From NCBI GenBank assembly GCA_012861695.1, contig JAAOOA010000270.1:548501-612500 (forward strand): a DNA stretch of 64,000 nucleotides, read 5' to 3'. Position numbers and translations under genes: made by a program. Source of the DNA: Trematomus loennbergii (taxonomy: Eukaryota > Chordata > Actinopteri > Perciformes > Nototheniidae). Of this stretch, positions 1 to 11,649 are shown piece after piece (the first letter of the stretch is position 1; the number at the start of each line of letters is the position of its first letter). Under the pieces are notes generated by a model. That model was not told where the DNA came from and made no database searches. It saw nothing but the letters and a program-made list of their open reading frames with translations.

Positions 1-720
1 CACCAACATTGGTAAATGGAGGCATGTCTGGCTCAAGCCTTTCCTGTGGCAAGTCAGCCATCTTCTGCTCTCCAACTTTGGCTCTTTGTCGTCTGCACAA
101 AACACAATCTCCCAATATTTTTCTTACAGCAGAGTTGGCTTTGATTATCCAATAGCTCTTCCTAAATTCAGAGAGGATGTGGTTTCTTCCTCCATGTCCA
201 GTTCTTTCATGCATGTGCCTTAATATGAGAGTTGACACATGACAGTTTTTTGGCAGTATGACAGGGAACTTAGTTTCTTCTGGCATAGCTGCCCTCCTCA
301 GGCGTCCTCCCACTCTTAGCACTCCATCCTTTAACACTGGATCAAGCTTGTAGAGGCTGCTTGTCCTTTTGACACCACGTTTTGTTGTTTGCAGTGCTGT
401 CATTTCCTCTGGAAAATACTGTCTTTGGGTTTGGCATATGATGGAGTTTTCTGCCTTCTCAAGATCTTCCAGAGTAATGGTCTGTCCACCCAGTGTGGCC
501 TTCATGTTTTCTATTTTCTGCTCAACATTGCTTTTGTTTTGAGCATCGGTGTCAGTCATTTAAAGTGGAAATAAGCTATTTCTCCTTTGAACGAGCCGTT
601 TCAAGCCTTCTTTGAACTTCAGGATCCATGCTACTGCAACTTTCAGTTTTCTCCAGCTGGAGAAATGCCGGGGCCGTGGTCGGCACGGGGTCTGCCCTCG
701 CTCAAAGGAAAACCTCCAGC
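1..720 (-). mobile_element. BEL/Pao-type LTR retrotransposon pol fragment (integrase N-terminal region), runs off the window edge
   Basis: Read on the minus strand, a frame is open from an ATG near 559 down to base 1 (about 186 codons, no stop before the edge). It contains a zinc-binding HHCC module typical of retroelement integrases: paired histidines at about 196-222 and a C-x-x-C at about 95-106, followed by the Pro-rich linker that leads into the catalytic core in BEL/Pao Pol proteins. Upstream of the ATG the same frame is closed by a TAA at about 560, and related Pol-like sequence continues to about 665-720. The element is therefore broken at least once inside pol. The catalytic D,D,E core would lie left of the window. 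Assignment to BEL/Pao rather than Gypsy rests on the overall feel of the Pol linker and is moderately sure. No LTR is visible in the window. Confidence 0.72.
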
Positions 721-886
721 GTGACTTGAGACAGCCCCCTTGATAAATAAATAAATTATAATGAAGCCAGCTGCAATGGATCATTGATCCACCAGGGGTG
801 CAGTGGGGTTCCACACTGGAGCTCATGTGAAATAAACTCTGATACAGAGTAGATTTATGTCTGGTACTATAGCGGATCTTTGTTAA

Positions 887-1359
887 AGGGGACCTATCAT
901 GCAAAATGCACTTGTATACATGAATATGTGTCCCCGGTGTTCCAGGGAACTCACCAAGTGTCAGAAAACACAACCCTCTCTATTTTCCTCCATACCCAAA
1001 TCTCTAAAAAAGGGGCTGCAACGGATCTGATAAAAACTGATCCAGATTTGAACACTGTCCTGACGTCAGACAGTGGCGCTACGACTATTGGGCCAACTCC
1101 ACCAATCAGGAGGAGACAACCACGGCATTGCCGTTCGAAAGCGCTGGAGACGTTGTAGTACATATGTCAGGCCTCTAGATGGTGCTGTTCTCACAGAATC
1201 AACCCTTGCTAAAACAGATCTAAAAATGTCAAATTGAGCAAATGAGGCATGGCTAAAATGCATGATCTGTTTGGTATTTTGAAAAAAAAAAGTATAAATA
1301 TGCCTTATATAGGTATGGTCCTACACTATATTATTCAAATATAGCATGATAGGTCCACT
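887..1359. mobile_element. piggyBac-like MITE with TTAA target duplication
   Basis: A 473-bp non-coding element has inverted ends (AGGGGACCTATCATGC at the left, GCATGATAGGTCCACT at the right) and is flanked on both sides by TTAA (883-886 and 1360-1363). The TTAA target site is characteristic of piggyBac-superfamily transposons. No transposase is encoded, so it would depend on an autonomous relative. The terminal motif resembles that of the elements at 13647 and 45012. Confidence 0.8.
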
Positions 1360-1419
1360 TTAAGATCCATATGTCACGGATAGGATCATACGCTGTGCTA
1401 AATAAGAGACATGTAATCA

Positions 1420-2012
1420 TTTACAAAACATCACCATGTTTTTATTTAACAAAATAATGTTGTTTAGTCCACAGCTACTGTCGCCCGCCGGCTCAAACAA
1501 ACGATTTTTAATCATCATCATCCTCACGATCATTTAATGTATCATATGTTCGCCGAATTGACATGAAAGCACTTATAATTATTAACTTATTTTCTCCATA
1601 AAAGCTGGTGGGTTGAAAGCAATACGGGAGGTAAAAAGAACTATATTGTAGAATACAGAATAATTGTGATTTATTTATTGTGGCTTTTATGTTTTTAGGT
1701 ATAAAATGTTATATCATTCAGGCTGATATCTGAACAAACCCTTCTGTAAAAGCCTTCAAAATATTGATAAGAATATAACTGGAAGGTTTGGTATTGCACT
1801 CCGTCCGTGAAGGTATTTCATGTTCATTTATAAAACATCACCATGTTTTTATTTAACAAAATAATGTTGTTTAATCCACTTTGGCGTAAGTACAAAACCA
1901 TCGCTATGTTTTTTCATCAGGAAATGCAGACCGGCTCATACAAACGATTTTTAATCATCATCCTCACGATCATTTAATGTATCATATGTTCGCCGAATTG
2001 ACATGAAAGCAC
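1420..2012. repeat. Degenerate local direct duplication, period about 420 bp
   Basis: Two blocks recur in the same order. A block beginning with an ACATCACCATG-containing stretch occurs at about 1424-1475 and again at about 1832-1885. A block reading CGATTTTTAATCATCATC occurs near 1501 and again near 1943, each followed by the same roughly 60-bp sequence. The second copy has small deletions and an altered spacer. No gene is seen between 1364 and 2640. Confidence 0.7.
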
Positions 2013-2637
2013 TGACAAATATGAATATACTGTAGTCAACTTCATTGAAACTTTATTAACTTGCCCAAACTCAGTAATCCACTAAAAATAGGTTGTTGTT
2101 TTTTTAAATAGTCTGAATGAAACGGCAGCTCTCAGGTGATCAGCTGTGTGTTTACACACCGAATGGCCCCCCAGTTAAACATGCAAAAACAAATCGCTAA
2201 ATAAAAAGATAAAACACTGGCATGTAATTTACGTTAGAATAAATAGAATGGTTTTGAATAATAGATGAGAGTAAAATACGTCATTTTACAGCCCCGCCCA
2301 CTTTTGGGGAAACCAACGCTGTAATTTGAAAGGCGATCAAGCCTGAAGCCACAGAGCTCTTCTGTTACTGTCCTTTGTTCTTAGAGGAAGTACAGAAAAA
2401 CGTAACTCTAGATTTTTTTTAATGTTTGAGTGTGCAATAAACGACACAGCAGCTTTTTGGCATGATACAACTATTATTTTCTGCCTCGCTCATGAGAGTA
2501 ACAGCTGCGAAATTACAGCCTCGCCTACTGATTTTAATTTAACCATATATCGAGCCCGATTCTCGATTTCAAATGTGTGCTCTAAAATGATATTTATAAA
2601 TGACTATTATCATTATTATAAGCAAGACAATAAATGG

Positions 2638-2785
2638 CAAAGATATGTAGAAAATAACCGTATTTAAGATACTTTTCATAACAAACGTAACGTGGGAGAA
2701 AATATGTTTCTAGAAGATATGTAGAAAATAAACGTATTTGAGATACGTTCATAACAAACGTAACGTGGGAGAAAATACGTTGATT
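2638..2785. repeat. Tandem duplication of a roughly 75-bp unit
   Basis: The unit starting AAGATATGTAGAAAATAA at about 2638 is repeated at about 2716 and shares the later motif CATAACAAACGTAACGTGGG. Copies differ at a few bases, so this is an old or diverged tandem duplication. Function is unknown. Confidence 0.75.
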
Positions 2786-2854
2786 GAAAACGCTCCTGTG
2801 GGTCGGAACAATCGACCGATTTGGTCGTATTAGTTGGAGGACTTGTTGATACTA

Positions 2855-3556
2855 AAATAGATTTATATTGTGAAATTTTCCAAAATCGCATTGGTTTCTC
2901 ATACAGCATCTCTGTATAGTATGTGTATTCATTCTCTGTCCTAAACGGCTTGTTGGAGTTCCTGCCCCCCCCTCCCTATGAGCCCAGTGGCCGTCTGCGA
3001 GACAGCGAGACACAGCGAAACCCAGCCCGAAACCAGCCCAAACACACACACACACACACACTCGCAGTCTGGCTGGGAGTTTATGTGTGTGGCGGCTGTG
3101 GCTCAGTGGATAGAGTGCTGGACTTTGAATCAGGGGATAGCAAGTTTGAGTCCCACTGCAGTCAGCATGTCGTTGTGTCCCTGGGCAAGACACTTCACCC
3201 CAAATTGCTCCTGTGGGATTGCCCACAGTACTGAATTGGATAAAAGCGTCTAACAAATGACATGTAATGTGTGCTCACACACCGACTCACAGCCTTGCCG
3301 CGTCCCGCTGTCTCAGGGAGGAAAAATCGGCGGAGCTGCAGCTGAGAAAAGATTGAGTGTGTGTGTGAGGAAGTACCTAACGGCTCCGCGGACGTAATGT
3401 AACGGCTCCACGGATTGGTCCATTTGTCTTTTCTGTGTTAGAGTTTTACTCGCTACAACTTTGAGGGTTTGTGACTTTGCAGACCGTTACATGCATAAAA
3501 ACCTTCATAACACACAAGGGGACGGGTAATGAACGGAAAAGCATGACATGGGACCT
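2855..3556 (-). mobile_element. Second, rearranged copy of the 13647-14513 piggyBac-like element (opposite orientation)
   Basis: The sequence at 2855-2935 is the diverged reverse complement of about 14385-14470. The right end (GACATGGGACCT, then TTAA at 3557-3560) matches the ends of the 13.6-kb element. The interior is interrupted by the SINE at 3090-3266 and a short (CA)n run. The left terminus with its TTAA is not recognisable, so this copy is truncated or rearranged at about 2800. Confidence 0.7.
3090..3266 (+). mobile_element. tRNA-derived fish SINE (V-SINE-like), with 7-bp target duplication
   Basis: The 5' part is a degenerate tRNA-like head with an A box (GTGGCTCAGTGGATAGAGTG) and a B box (about 3146-3156, GTTTGAGTCCC). 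It is followed by a central domain containing GTGTCCCTGGGCAAGACAC, which is characteristic of V-SINE-type elements, and a tail ending in a GATAAAAGCGTCTAACAAATG motif common in fish retroposons. ATGTGTG occurs immediately before (3083-3089) and after (3267-3273) the element, a plausible target-site duplication. It sits inside the piggyBac-like element above. A second copy is at 37367 and a 3' fragment is at 41408. Confidence 0.85.
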
Positions 3557-3865
3557 TTAAACATTTCTGTATCAAATAAAAATAAGTATACAATCAAAGA
3601 AACTACTGAAATGTGTCTTTGTTCTGGAAATGAGCATCTTATAAAGCTTGCTAATTATCTGAGTCCATAAAACAAGGCTGTTTTTCCTCGGCCCATCTCT
3701 TTTGTAGCTTGTAAACTGGGATCACAAGGGTTCACTATGGGTTGAAATCAGTCACAGTCTGTCTAAGTTAAGTCAAGCAGACAGGGATGATGGGCTTTAG
3801 GAAACCATTCATTGCTGCAAACATACTGCAAACAGTTTTCTGAAAAATAGACTATTCAGAAAACT

Positions 3866-5771
3866 CAATACCAGAAAAGCGGCTGGCCCTGACAATGTCT
3901 CCCCCTCCACCCTGAAGCTCTGTGCTGATCAGCTGTCTCCTGTGTTTACTGACATCTTTAACACCTCACTGGAGACATGCCACGTTCCAGCATGTTTCAA
4001 AACCTCCACCATCATCCCGGTTCCCAAGAAAACAAGGATCACAGGACTAAATTACTACAGACCCGTCTCCCTGACCTCTGTGGTTATGAAGTCCTTTGAG
4101 CGCCTTGTCCTGTCCCACCTGAAATCCATCACAGACCCACTTCTGGACCCCCTGTAGTTCGCCTACAGAGCCAACAGGTCTGTGGACGACGCTGTCAACA
4201 TGGCCCTTCACTTCCTCCTCCAGCACCTGGACACAGCAGGAACCTACGCCAGGATCCTGTTTGTGGACTTCAGCTCTGCCTTCAACACCATCATCCCGGC
4301 TCTGCTGCAGGACAAGCTCTCCAGCTACACGTGCCCGACTCCACCTGCAGGTGGATCACAGACTGCCTGTCTGACAGGAAGCAGCACGTGAGGCTGGGGA
4401 AACACGTCTCTGACCCCCGGACCATCAGCATCAGTTCCCCTCAAGGCTGCGTTCTTTCCCCTCTGCTCTTCTCCCTGTACACCAACAGCTGCACCTCCAG
4501 TCACCAGTCTGTCAAGCTCCTGAATTTCGCAGACGACACCACCCTCATCGGACTCATCTCTGGTGGGGATGAGTCTGCCTACAGGTGGGAGATGGACCAT
4601 CTGGTGACCTGGTGTGGGGAAAACCACCTGGAGCTCAACGCCCTAAAAACAGTGGAGATGGTCGTGGACTTCAGAAAGAACGCAGCCCCACCCACCCCCA
4701 TCACTCTGTGTGACTCCCCAGTTACTGCTGTGGAGTCTTTCTGCTTCCTGGGCACCATCATCGCCCAGGACCTCAAATGGGAGCAGAACATCTGCTCCCT
4801 CATCAAAAAAGCAAAGCAGAGGATGTTCTTCGTGAGGCAGCTGAAGAAATTCAACCTGCCAAAGACGATGATGGTGAACTTCTACACCTCCATCATCGAG
4901 TCCATCCTCACCTCCTCCATCACCATCTGGTACGCCGCAGCCACAGCCAAGGATAAGGGCAGGCTGCAGCGGGTCATCCGCTCTGCAGAGAAGGTGATCG
5001 GCTGCAATCTGCCATCCCTCCACGACCTGCACGCCTCCAGGACCCTGAGGCGGGCAGGGAAGATAGTGGCCGACCCCTCCCACCCTGGACACAAACTGTT
5101 CACCCCCCTCCCTCTGACAGGAGGCTGCGCTCCATCAGGACCAATACCTCTCGCCACCTGAACAGTTTCTTCCCCTCCGCTACCGGCCTCTTAAACAAGG
5201 CCCGGCCCCCCCACTGACACTTTACCTCTGCCACATCATAGACTATATGCATTACATGAATGCACACAATGTTCATCAAATCAAATCAAATCAAGGTTTA
5301 TTTATGAAGCACATTTAAAAGCGATTTTTGGTCAGGCCAAAGTGCTGTACATGTAATAAATACTACAATCACATAAAAACACATTACTACAATCACAATA
5401 AAAGACAATAAATTACAACAGATATATAAAAAACACAGGGAAAAGTCAGGAGTCGTGCTCCGCTCTGACTAAAAGGCCAGGGAGAAGAAGTGTGTTTCAT
5501 ACTCCTAGATGCACATATTCTCATATTCTTATTTCACATTTCATAGTTTATATTCTAAAATTCATTCATAGCATTCTATTCCCATGTAAATTACTGCTTT
5601 ATTCTTATTTGTATTGCTATTTAAATATATTTTATTACGGTGTAAAATATTTTTTGTTTTATATTAGATTTCTTGTTTTTTTATTTTATGTATGCACCAT
5701 GACATCAAGTCAAATTCCTAGTATGTGCGAACCTACCTGGCAATAAACCTGTTTCTGATTCTGATTCTGAT
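3866..5771 (+). mobile_element. Decayed, 5'-truncated non-LTR retrotransposon (L2/CR1-clade, Rex1/Maui-like LINE)
   Basis: The plus strand encodes the reverse transcriptase and C-terminal region in pieces. Readable parts include a [10 protein letters not shown] segment (RT motif A) near 4262-4290, the FADDTT catalytic box near 4526-4543, and a long conserved thumb/C-terminal stretch to about 5160. The frame is broken by an in-frame TAG at 4155-4157 where a Gln codon is expected. It is also broken by frameshifts near 4330 and near 5110-5140, with the family C-terminus (ending in ARPPH then stop) found in another frame at 5215-5217. The element starts inside the RT domain, so the endonuclease is missing. 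The 3' end is an AATAAA-containing tail followed by (TTCTGA)n at 5751-5771, which is typical of these LINEs. It is dead as a mobile element. Confidence 0.88.
5275..5500 (-). mobile_element. Short retroposon inserted antisense in the LINE 3' region
   Basis: A (TCAAA)n run at 5277-5295 is followed by GGTTTATTTATGAAGCACAT and a NAAAGTGCTGTACA-type motif. This is the reverse complement of a common fish retroposon 3' end (AGTGCT...AATAAACC plus short tandem tail). It interrupts the normal 3' UTR of the LINE. The precise right boundary and target duplication could not be fixed. Related tails are at 31560-31627 and 40507-40600. Confidence 0.5.
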
Positions 5772-6170
5772 ACACTTTTCAGCCCCATTGAAACACTGAC
5801 CCGCTCAAATGATCTGAGGGCAGAGTTACCTCACCGCTGCCTCCTCTGTGTTATTTTTGCCCCTCGTTTTTCTTTTCATGTGAACCAACTCATATATGCT
5901 AATACATCTTTTTTTATTAATGAAAGTGTTGCAAACTGCTGAAGTTCAAACTTATTACAAATAGAAAAATGATGGACAAACCTTGCACCATGCTTCTGTC
6001 TTCATTACAATATTGTTATGTGTTTTGTCTTTTGTTAAGGAACACAATGGAGGTAGGTATTTAAAGTTATGGCTTTGTGTTATCTCTTTGCTTTCTTTGT
6101 TTACATTGTGTAGGCAGGACAGTTGTTGTTCTTCACAATTTCAAATAAACTAAACTAAACCTCTGCGCTC
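5772..6170. other. No gene recognised between LINE and satellite
   Basis: AT-rich sequence. It ends in an AATAAACTAAACTAAAC run near 6145-6160 that resembles another retroposon tail. No coding potential or RNA gene is seen. Confidence 0.5.
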
Positions 6171-6174
6171 TTTG

Positions 6175-7065
6175 ACGTTAGTAAGAAGTTAGGTAGTTAG
6201 AAGTTAGCTAGTAAGAAGTTAGCTAGTTAGAAGTTAGCTAGTTAAAAGTTATCAAGTAAGAAGTTAGGTAGTTAGAAGTTAGCTAGTAAGAAGTTTGACA
6301 ATAAAGAACCTTGAACCTTGTTAGCTAGTTAGAAGTTATCTAGTAAGAAGTTAGCTAGTTAGAAGTTATCTAGTAAGAAGTTAGCTAGTTAGAAGTTAGC
6401 TAGTTAGAAGTTAGCTAGTTAGAAGTTAGCTAGTAAGAAGCTAGCTAGTTAGAAGTTAGCTAGTTAAAAGTTATCAAGTAAGAAGTTAGGTAGTTAGAAG
6501 TTAGCTAGTAAGAAGTTTGACAATAAAGAACCTTGAACCTTGTTAGCTAGTTAGAAGTTAGCTAGTAAGAAGTTAGCTAGTTAGAAGTTATCTAGTAAGA
6601 AGTTAGCTAGTTAGAAGTTAGCTAGTTAGAAGTTAGCTAGTAAGAAGCTAGCTAGTTAGAAGTTAGCTAGTTAAAAGTTATCAAGTAAGAAGTTAGGTAG
6701 TTAGAAGTTAGCTAGTAAGAAGTTTGACAATAAAGAACCTTGAACCTTGTTAGCTAGTTAGAAGTTATCTAGTAATAAGTTAGGTTAGAAGTTAGCTAGT
6801 TAGAAGTTATCTAGTAATAAGTTAGGTTATAAGTTAGCTAGTAAGAAGTTAGCTAGTAAGGTAGTTAAGTTATAGTAAGAATCAGCTAGTTAGAAGTTAG
6901 CTAGTTGGAAGATAGTTAGTTTAAGTTATCTAGCAAGAAGTTAGATAGTTAGAAGTTGGCTAGTTAGAAGTTATCTAGTAAGAAGTTAGCTAATTAGAAG
7001 TTAGCTAGTACGAAGATAGCTACTTAGACGTTAGCTAGTTAGAAGTTATCTAGTAAGAAGTTACA
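6175..7065. repeat. Satellite of GTTAGCTAGTTAGAA-type units with higher-order repeats
   Basis: About 890 bp are made of variants of a 13-15-bp unit (AGAAGTTAGCTAGT and relatives, alternating GTTAG and GTAAG). A unique interruption, AAGTTTGACAATAAAGAACC, recurs at 6291, 6513 and 6720. This gives a higher-order period of about 207-222 bp across roughly 6180-6760. After 6770 the repeat decays. The interruption contains AATAAA and looks like a retroposon 3' tail captured in the array. Confidence 0.9.
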
Positions 7066-7388
7066 TTATTACATTATTTGTTTACTATTCAATTAACATA
7101 ATAATCATTTGATGTTATCAGTTGTATTTCTGAATTATTGGATGACCTTTACCTATTGTCTGTTTTTGGGCTCCATATGTGTGCGTCTTTACCCTGGGAA
7201 AAAAACAAGTAGGCTTAACATAAAAGTCAGTGTGACTTGTTTCTGTCCGATGCATGTTTTATGTTCACATGTTCATGCATATAAATCTAAACTTTTGAAT
7301 AGAAAATGTGCATGTCGCTTTCCCTCATATTTTAAGAAGTTGTGTCTGAAGCGCACATAAGAGACAGTTTGTTCTAATCCTGCCTATG

Positions 7389-7392
<4 letters not shown>

Positions 7393-7447
<55 letters not shown>
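7393..7447. repeat. (TG)n microsatellite
   Basis: About 27 uninterrupted TG dinucleotides. The open frames over it are Cys-Val or His-Thr repeat translations, not genes. Confidence 0.95.
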
Positions 7448-7448
<1 letters not shown>

Positions 7449-10400
7449 CCTTTATCCCTGCCAATGTCGATCCAAGGGCCCATCTGGCTCCTATGAGGGC
7501 CGTGGCTTCACGGTGCCTCAGCCTGATTCATGGGCACTGGACAGCCTCAGCTGCTATCCCACTTCCACCGTTTTACATCACATACCTCTCTCCAAAAAAC
7601 ACTCTGCATACCTCCCAGCTCCACCGCTCTCCCACCGACACACAAGCTCTGAGGAGACGTTATATTTCTCCGAGTAAGTCAAATCCTCCAAGAAATGTTG
7701 GCCATCATTTTACATCTGCCTCCGTCAATCTGCTTCACCAAATCCCCGCTTGTTTTTTGATCTGTGAGTTACTCTGAAAGCCATCTTTGTGTTTTGCTTT
7801 CACTCAGGGATTAAAGATTTTACCTCAAATGCCACAAGCCCTCTGCACCACGCCCGTATGGAAGGATGTGCGAGCAAATTACAACTAACTGTCCCCTCTG
7901 TGTTGCTTTTCCTTTCTCGACTGTTAATTTACTTGCATCTTAATGATTTGCTTCCTTTCTCTTGTCTTTTCAGCTTTCACACTCGCCAACATGACGTAAC
8001 CACACATACAGTGCTGCCAGTTTTGTCTTCAGACATTGGTTTTGTAACTTGTTGCACAATCTGCATCCGCAAGGCGCTCATGACATCTTAGATATGCACT
8101 ATTCCTTCAGTCACAATGAAAATGGCATTGCACGAAGAGAAGTTAGTCTTTGTCTGCATAGTGGCTGTTATTGTTCATTAAATCCCAGCAAATCCACATC
8201 ATAAAAAGCACCACTTCCTGTGCACGACACGCTTTCATTTCTAGGAAAGACTCTCTTGGAGAAAGGCTATTATCAGTAGGAGCTGGAGATGAAAAACAGA
8301 TATGAATCGTTGCAGTTTTTTCCTTGTAGATGATGAGTAGGAAGCAACGTGTAAAGAAGTAAATCCACATCTGCAGACAGATGTCTCTGTGTTGGTCCAG
8401 ATGACTGTCGGGAGAGATTAGAAAGAAACGATCCCTGCCAGGAAGTCTGTTTTAACTTCTAATGTCTTCACCGCTTTCCTGTTTTTGCTTGCAATCAACG
8501 CTCAATAATCACTTTGTCACATTCAAATTGTTTGTGGCATGTTATTGTATTACGATATTGGCATTGTTCCTTCACGTCAAAATGAAGCGCTGCACAAAGG
8601 AGGCCCTTAGGCAAGCCTTTGGACAGTTACAGTGCCCACAACATGGATACACAAACACACGGAGGACATGTGATGCTCTCTGGGCAAAGTAAGTCCCTAA
8701 AATGAGTGCCAGTGTGCAGCTGCAGGACGGCACAGCGCTCGTATTCATGCAGAGTCACGTTGCTCTTGTTTTGCTCGCCGTCATTCCCAAATTCCTGTCT
8801 GACTTCACTCCTCCGGCCCTTTCCCTCTGATCTGCACCACCGTCGGCCAATTGTCTTCTCCCTCTACAGAGAAACACATGCAAGCTGGAGCTCAAACACT
8901 GTGTATCACTTCCGCTGACACACAGAAAACACACTGTACATATTGTATTCTGCAGTCTCTCCTCCCTCATGTAGCCTACTTTCTCTCCCCTCATGTGATT
9001 TGATAAAAAATGAATCAAGTCAGTCCCGCTCTTCTATGCTCGGCTCCACCGCTGTCAAAACAGTCTCTTGGCTGCCGTGGATTTCCCATAAAGTGATACT
9101 CTACAAAAAATATGTCATTCAAGTAACAAACACCCACTGTTGGCTTGAATATGTGTAAAAGTCTGAAGTTTTTCCGTTACATTGAACAGCAGCTGGGTCC
9201 GGCTTGGACTCAGGTTGTGGCATATAGGAACTAGGAAAAGTTGTCAAAACACATATTTTGAAAACTATGCATCCATATGTTCAGCATGTTCCAAACAATC
9301 ATAGCCTCGCAAAAAAGAAATGCAATATTTATAGCCGTACTCTAAGAATCCACACTACAAGTACAATCATAAGACAGAATGGAGATATGTGAAATGGGAC
9401 ACCCTGATATACCATCCAAAGCTTTAGAATAGGACCCATACACTAAACAAAAAGTGTATTTACAGTATAAAACTCTAACACTTGTAGAATAAGAGAGGGT
9501 TCATTTATTGTACAGATACATTTCAAGCTTAAGGCACCAAAAACGACCAAAATACCCCCAAAAATGGTCTAACCCTAACTACTTATGGTACAAGTTAATC
9601 ATGACTCAAATGTAATTGACACAGACACGTTGTGAAAAAACAACAATACAACTTCAATGCATTTCAGGGCAAAATAAAATTAGTATTTTAGATAACCATT
9701 GTATTTTGAGTCGCTATATTTTCTTTAAAATGTTCAGTCTGTTCACTTTCGTTATATAAACCTATGATGTTTTGGCTGCCCCCAAATAGCCGAAAGAGTC
9801 AGCTAATAAAGGATTTTACGTTGCATCTTGGAGCATATTTAGCATGAGGAGAGACGTATGATTAAATACATATTTCCAATGAATGACATGCCAATACATT
9901 TTCTCAACGGGCCGGGCAAAGATGAGTATGATTTAAAATGTTTCACACACACATGCCACAATATTTGTCTTCATGGCTTTTAGTTTAAATGAAATAAATA
10001 ATGTTGGATTTCTAGAAATTCCACAGAGAGGAACCGCACAGGAGCAGCTAAAATATAATTTAAAGCCCCGGACACACCAAGCCGATTTTGGCCGTCGATG
10101 GATGTCAGGCCGACGATGAGCGTCCTGTCGCCCTACTCAGATTGGTGTGTCCCGCACCGTCGGGTCTTTTCGGCCGTGCCGACACCTTTTTGTCCGAAAA
10201 CCTGGCAATCGGCCAAAGGCTGTCGGTCAAATAAATCACTCTGATTGGCTGTTCAGCTAGCGAATCAGTGCATGAGAAGCGAAACGGAAGCGAGGGACCC
10301 AAACAAACTATTAAGAAGGGAAATCTAACTCAGATACTTGTTTGGGAAGAGGAAGACAGTGTTTTAGGCGTCTTTTGTTCCGTATAGACATCCCTTATTC

Positions 10401-11220
10401 TTCTCCTTTGCACCTGTCCGTCTACAGGTGTGCATTAGTTAATTTCTTTACATATGTATAAACAAACAGAGGAAAATCTCAATGGTTAAAACGTTGTACG
10501 TGCTTGCATTCATACACACTAAACATCACAAACCTCTATATCAAATGTAAGCGGCCTTAAGCAAAAGTGTGGTTGCTAAAGAGTGGGGAAACTTTAGTAA
10601 ACATTTTGTTATTGGATGAAAATCTTGTATCACTTTGTAAAACAGGGTTATTGTTGTGATTAAACCACCATGTTTTATTCTGTTTCCTCTTCTATGTTCT
10701 CAAAAGGTTTTGAATGCCCCAGTGTGATACAATCAATTATAAGGAAGCCATTAAAATGTAAAATGTTTACCTACAAATCATACGGTTTATAGATATGTAT
10801 ATTATATAAAAAAAGACAACAGACTGAATATCCCAGTAAAATGTGGAAATGTGTCACTTTACAGTTGTGTATCATCTTAAGGCTGTCTGCCAGTCTCTCT
10901 CACACACACACTGATCCCCCTCCCTCTGCTCTGTCGATGTGTTTTTCCGTCTGGGGGTCCAGAGGTTAAGTTGTCCCCAGCATGTGTTGGTGCTCAGGTC
11001 AGCAGCAGCCAGGCCCTGTGATGACAGAGTGTGTGAATGCCGGGGAGTGTCAGGGGTTAAGTGTGTGTACAGGGGTTAAGTGTGTGTACAGGGGTCTCAT
11101 CGCACGCTGGGGTTTGAAGCAGACACCCCGAAAACACTTCCTTCCACCTGGCTACCTCCTGTGTGGAAAGAAGAGCACTGATGGGATGTTTTAAGGGATG
11201 ATGCATTGTGCGGCGATACG
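7448..11220. other. Long stretch without recognisable genes
   Basis: No protein family, RNA gene or strongly conserved exon was recognised. Open frames of 60-130 codons here lack recognisable domains and splice context. From about 10070 to 10300 there is a CG-richer block beginning CCGGACACACCAAGCCGA, which resembles fish MITE termini, but the partner end could not be located. The block could alternatively be regulatory DNA downstream of pax3. Confidence 0.45.
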
Positions 11221-11479
11221 TTAAGATGATGTTTTATTGTCAGAACAAGTCTGAAAGGACAGCTGTCTAACATAACTCACAAAGTTATACACCTTTTAAC
11301 ATATTTGTCCTTTAGCAACATTTAAATGTATATATTTATCTAATTTAACCTTTATAAATATCTTTTATCTATGTACATTTACCTATTCAGAGTTAACTCA
11401 TGTCATTTTTGTTATTATCTATTCATACTATTACTACATTGTTATTTTATTTCATTTTGTATTGTTTTATGTGTATTCT

Positions 11480-11575
11480 TATTATCCAATGTGGATTATC
11501 TGTGAAACCTGAATATCCCTACAGGGATCAATAAAGGTCCATTTTATCTTATTTAATCTTATTTTAAGATTGACT
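11480..11575 (+). mobile_element. 3' tail of a retroposon (AATAAA plus TCTTATTTAA-type run)
   Basis: CCCTACAGGGATCAATAAAG at 11517 followed by an ATCTTAT-rich tail is the typical 3' end of a fish non-LTR element. The antisense version, with (TAAGA)n and GTTATCCC, is at 29709-29760. Only the 3' end is recognisable and the 5' limit is unknown. Confidence 0.5.
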
Positions 11576-11649
11576 GGTTCTTCGGTCTAACCTTACCTAC
11601 CGTTAAATAGTCAGAAGAAGAACAAAATTGCTTTAGACCACTACTCATT

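Noticed and set aside
3090..3165. tRNA gene with A and B boxes
   Set aside because: The tRNA-like head continues into a SINE body and tail with a target duplication and recurs at 37367. The fold is degenerate.
3942..5161. Three plus-strand frames as separate host genes
   Set aside because: Together they form one broken LINE reverse transcriptase with a stop and frameshifts, ending in a LINE-type tail.
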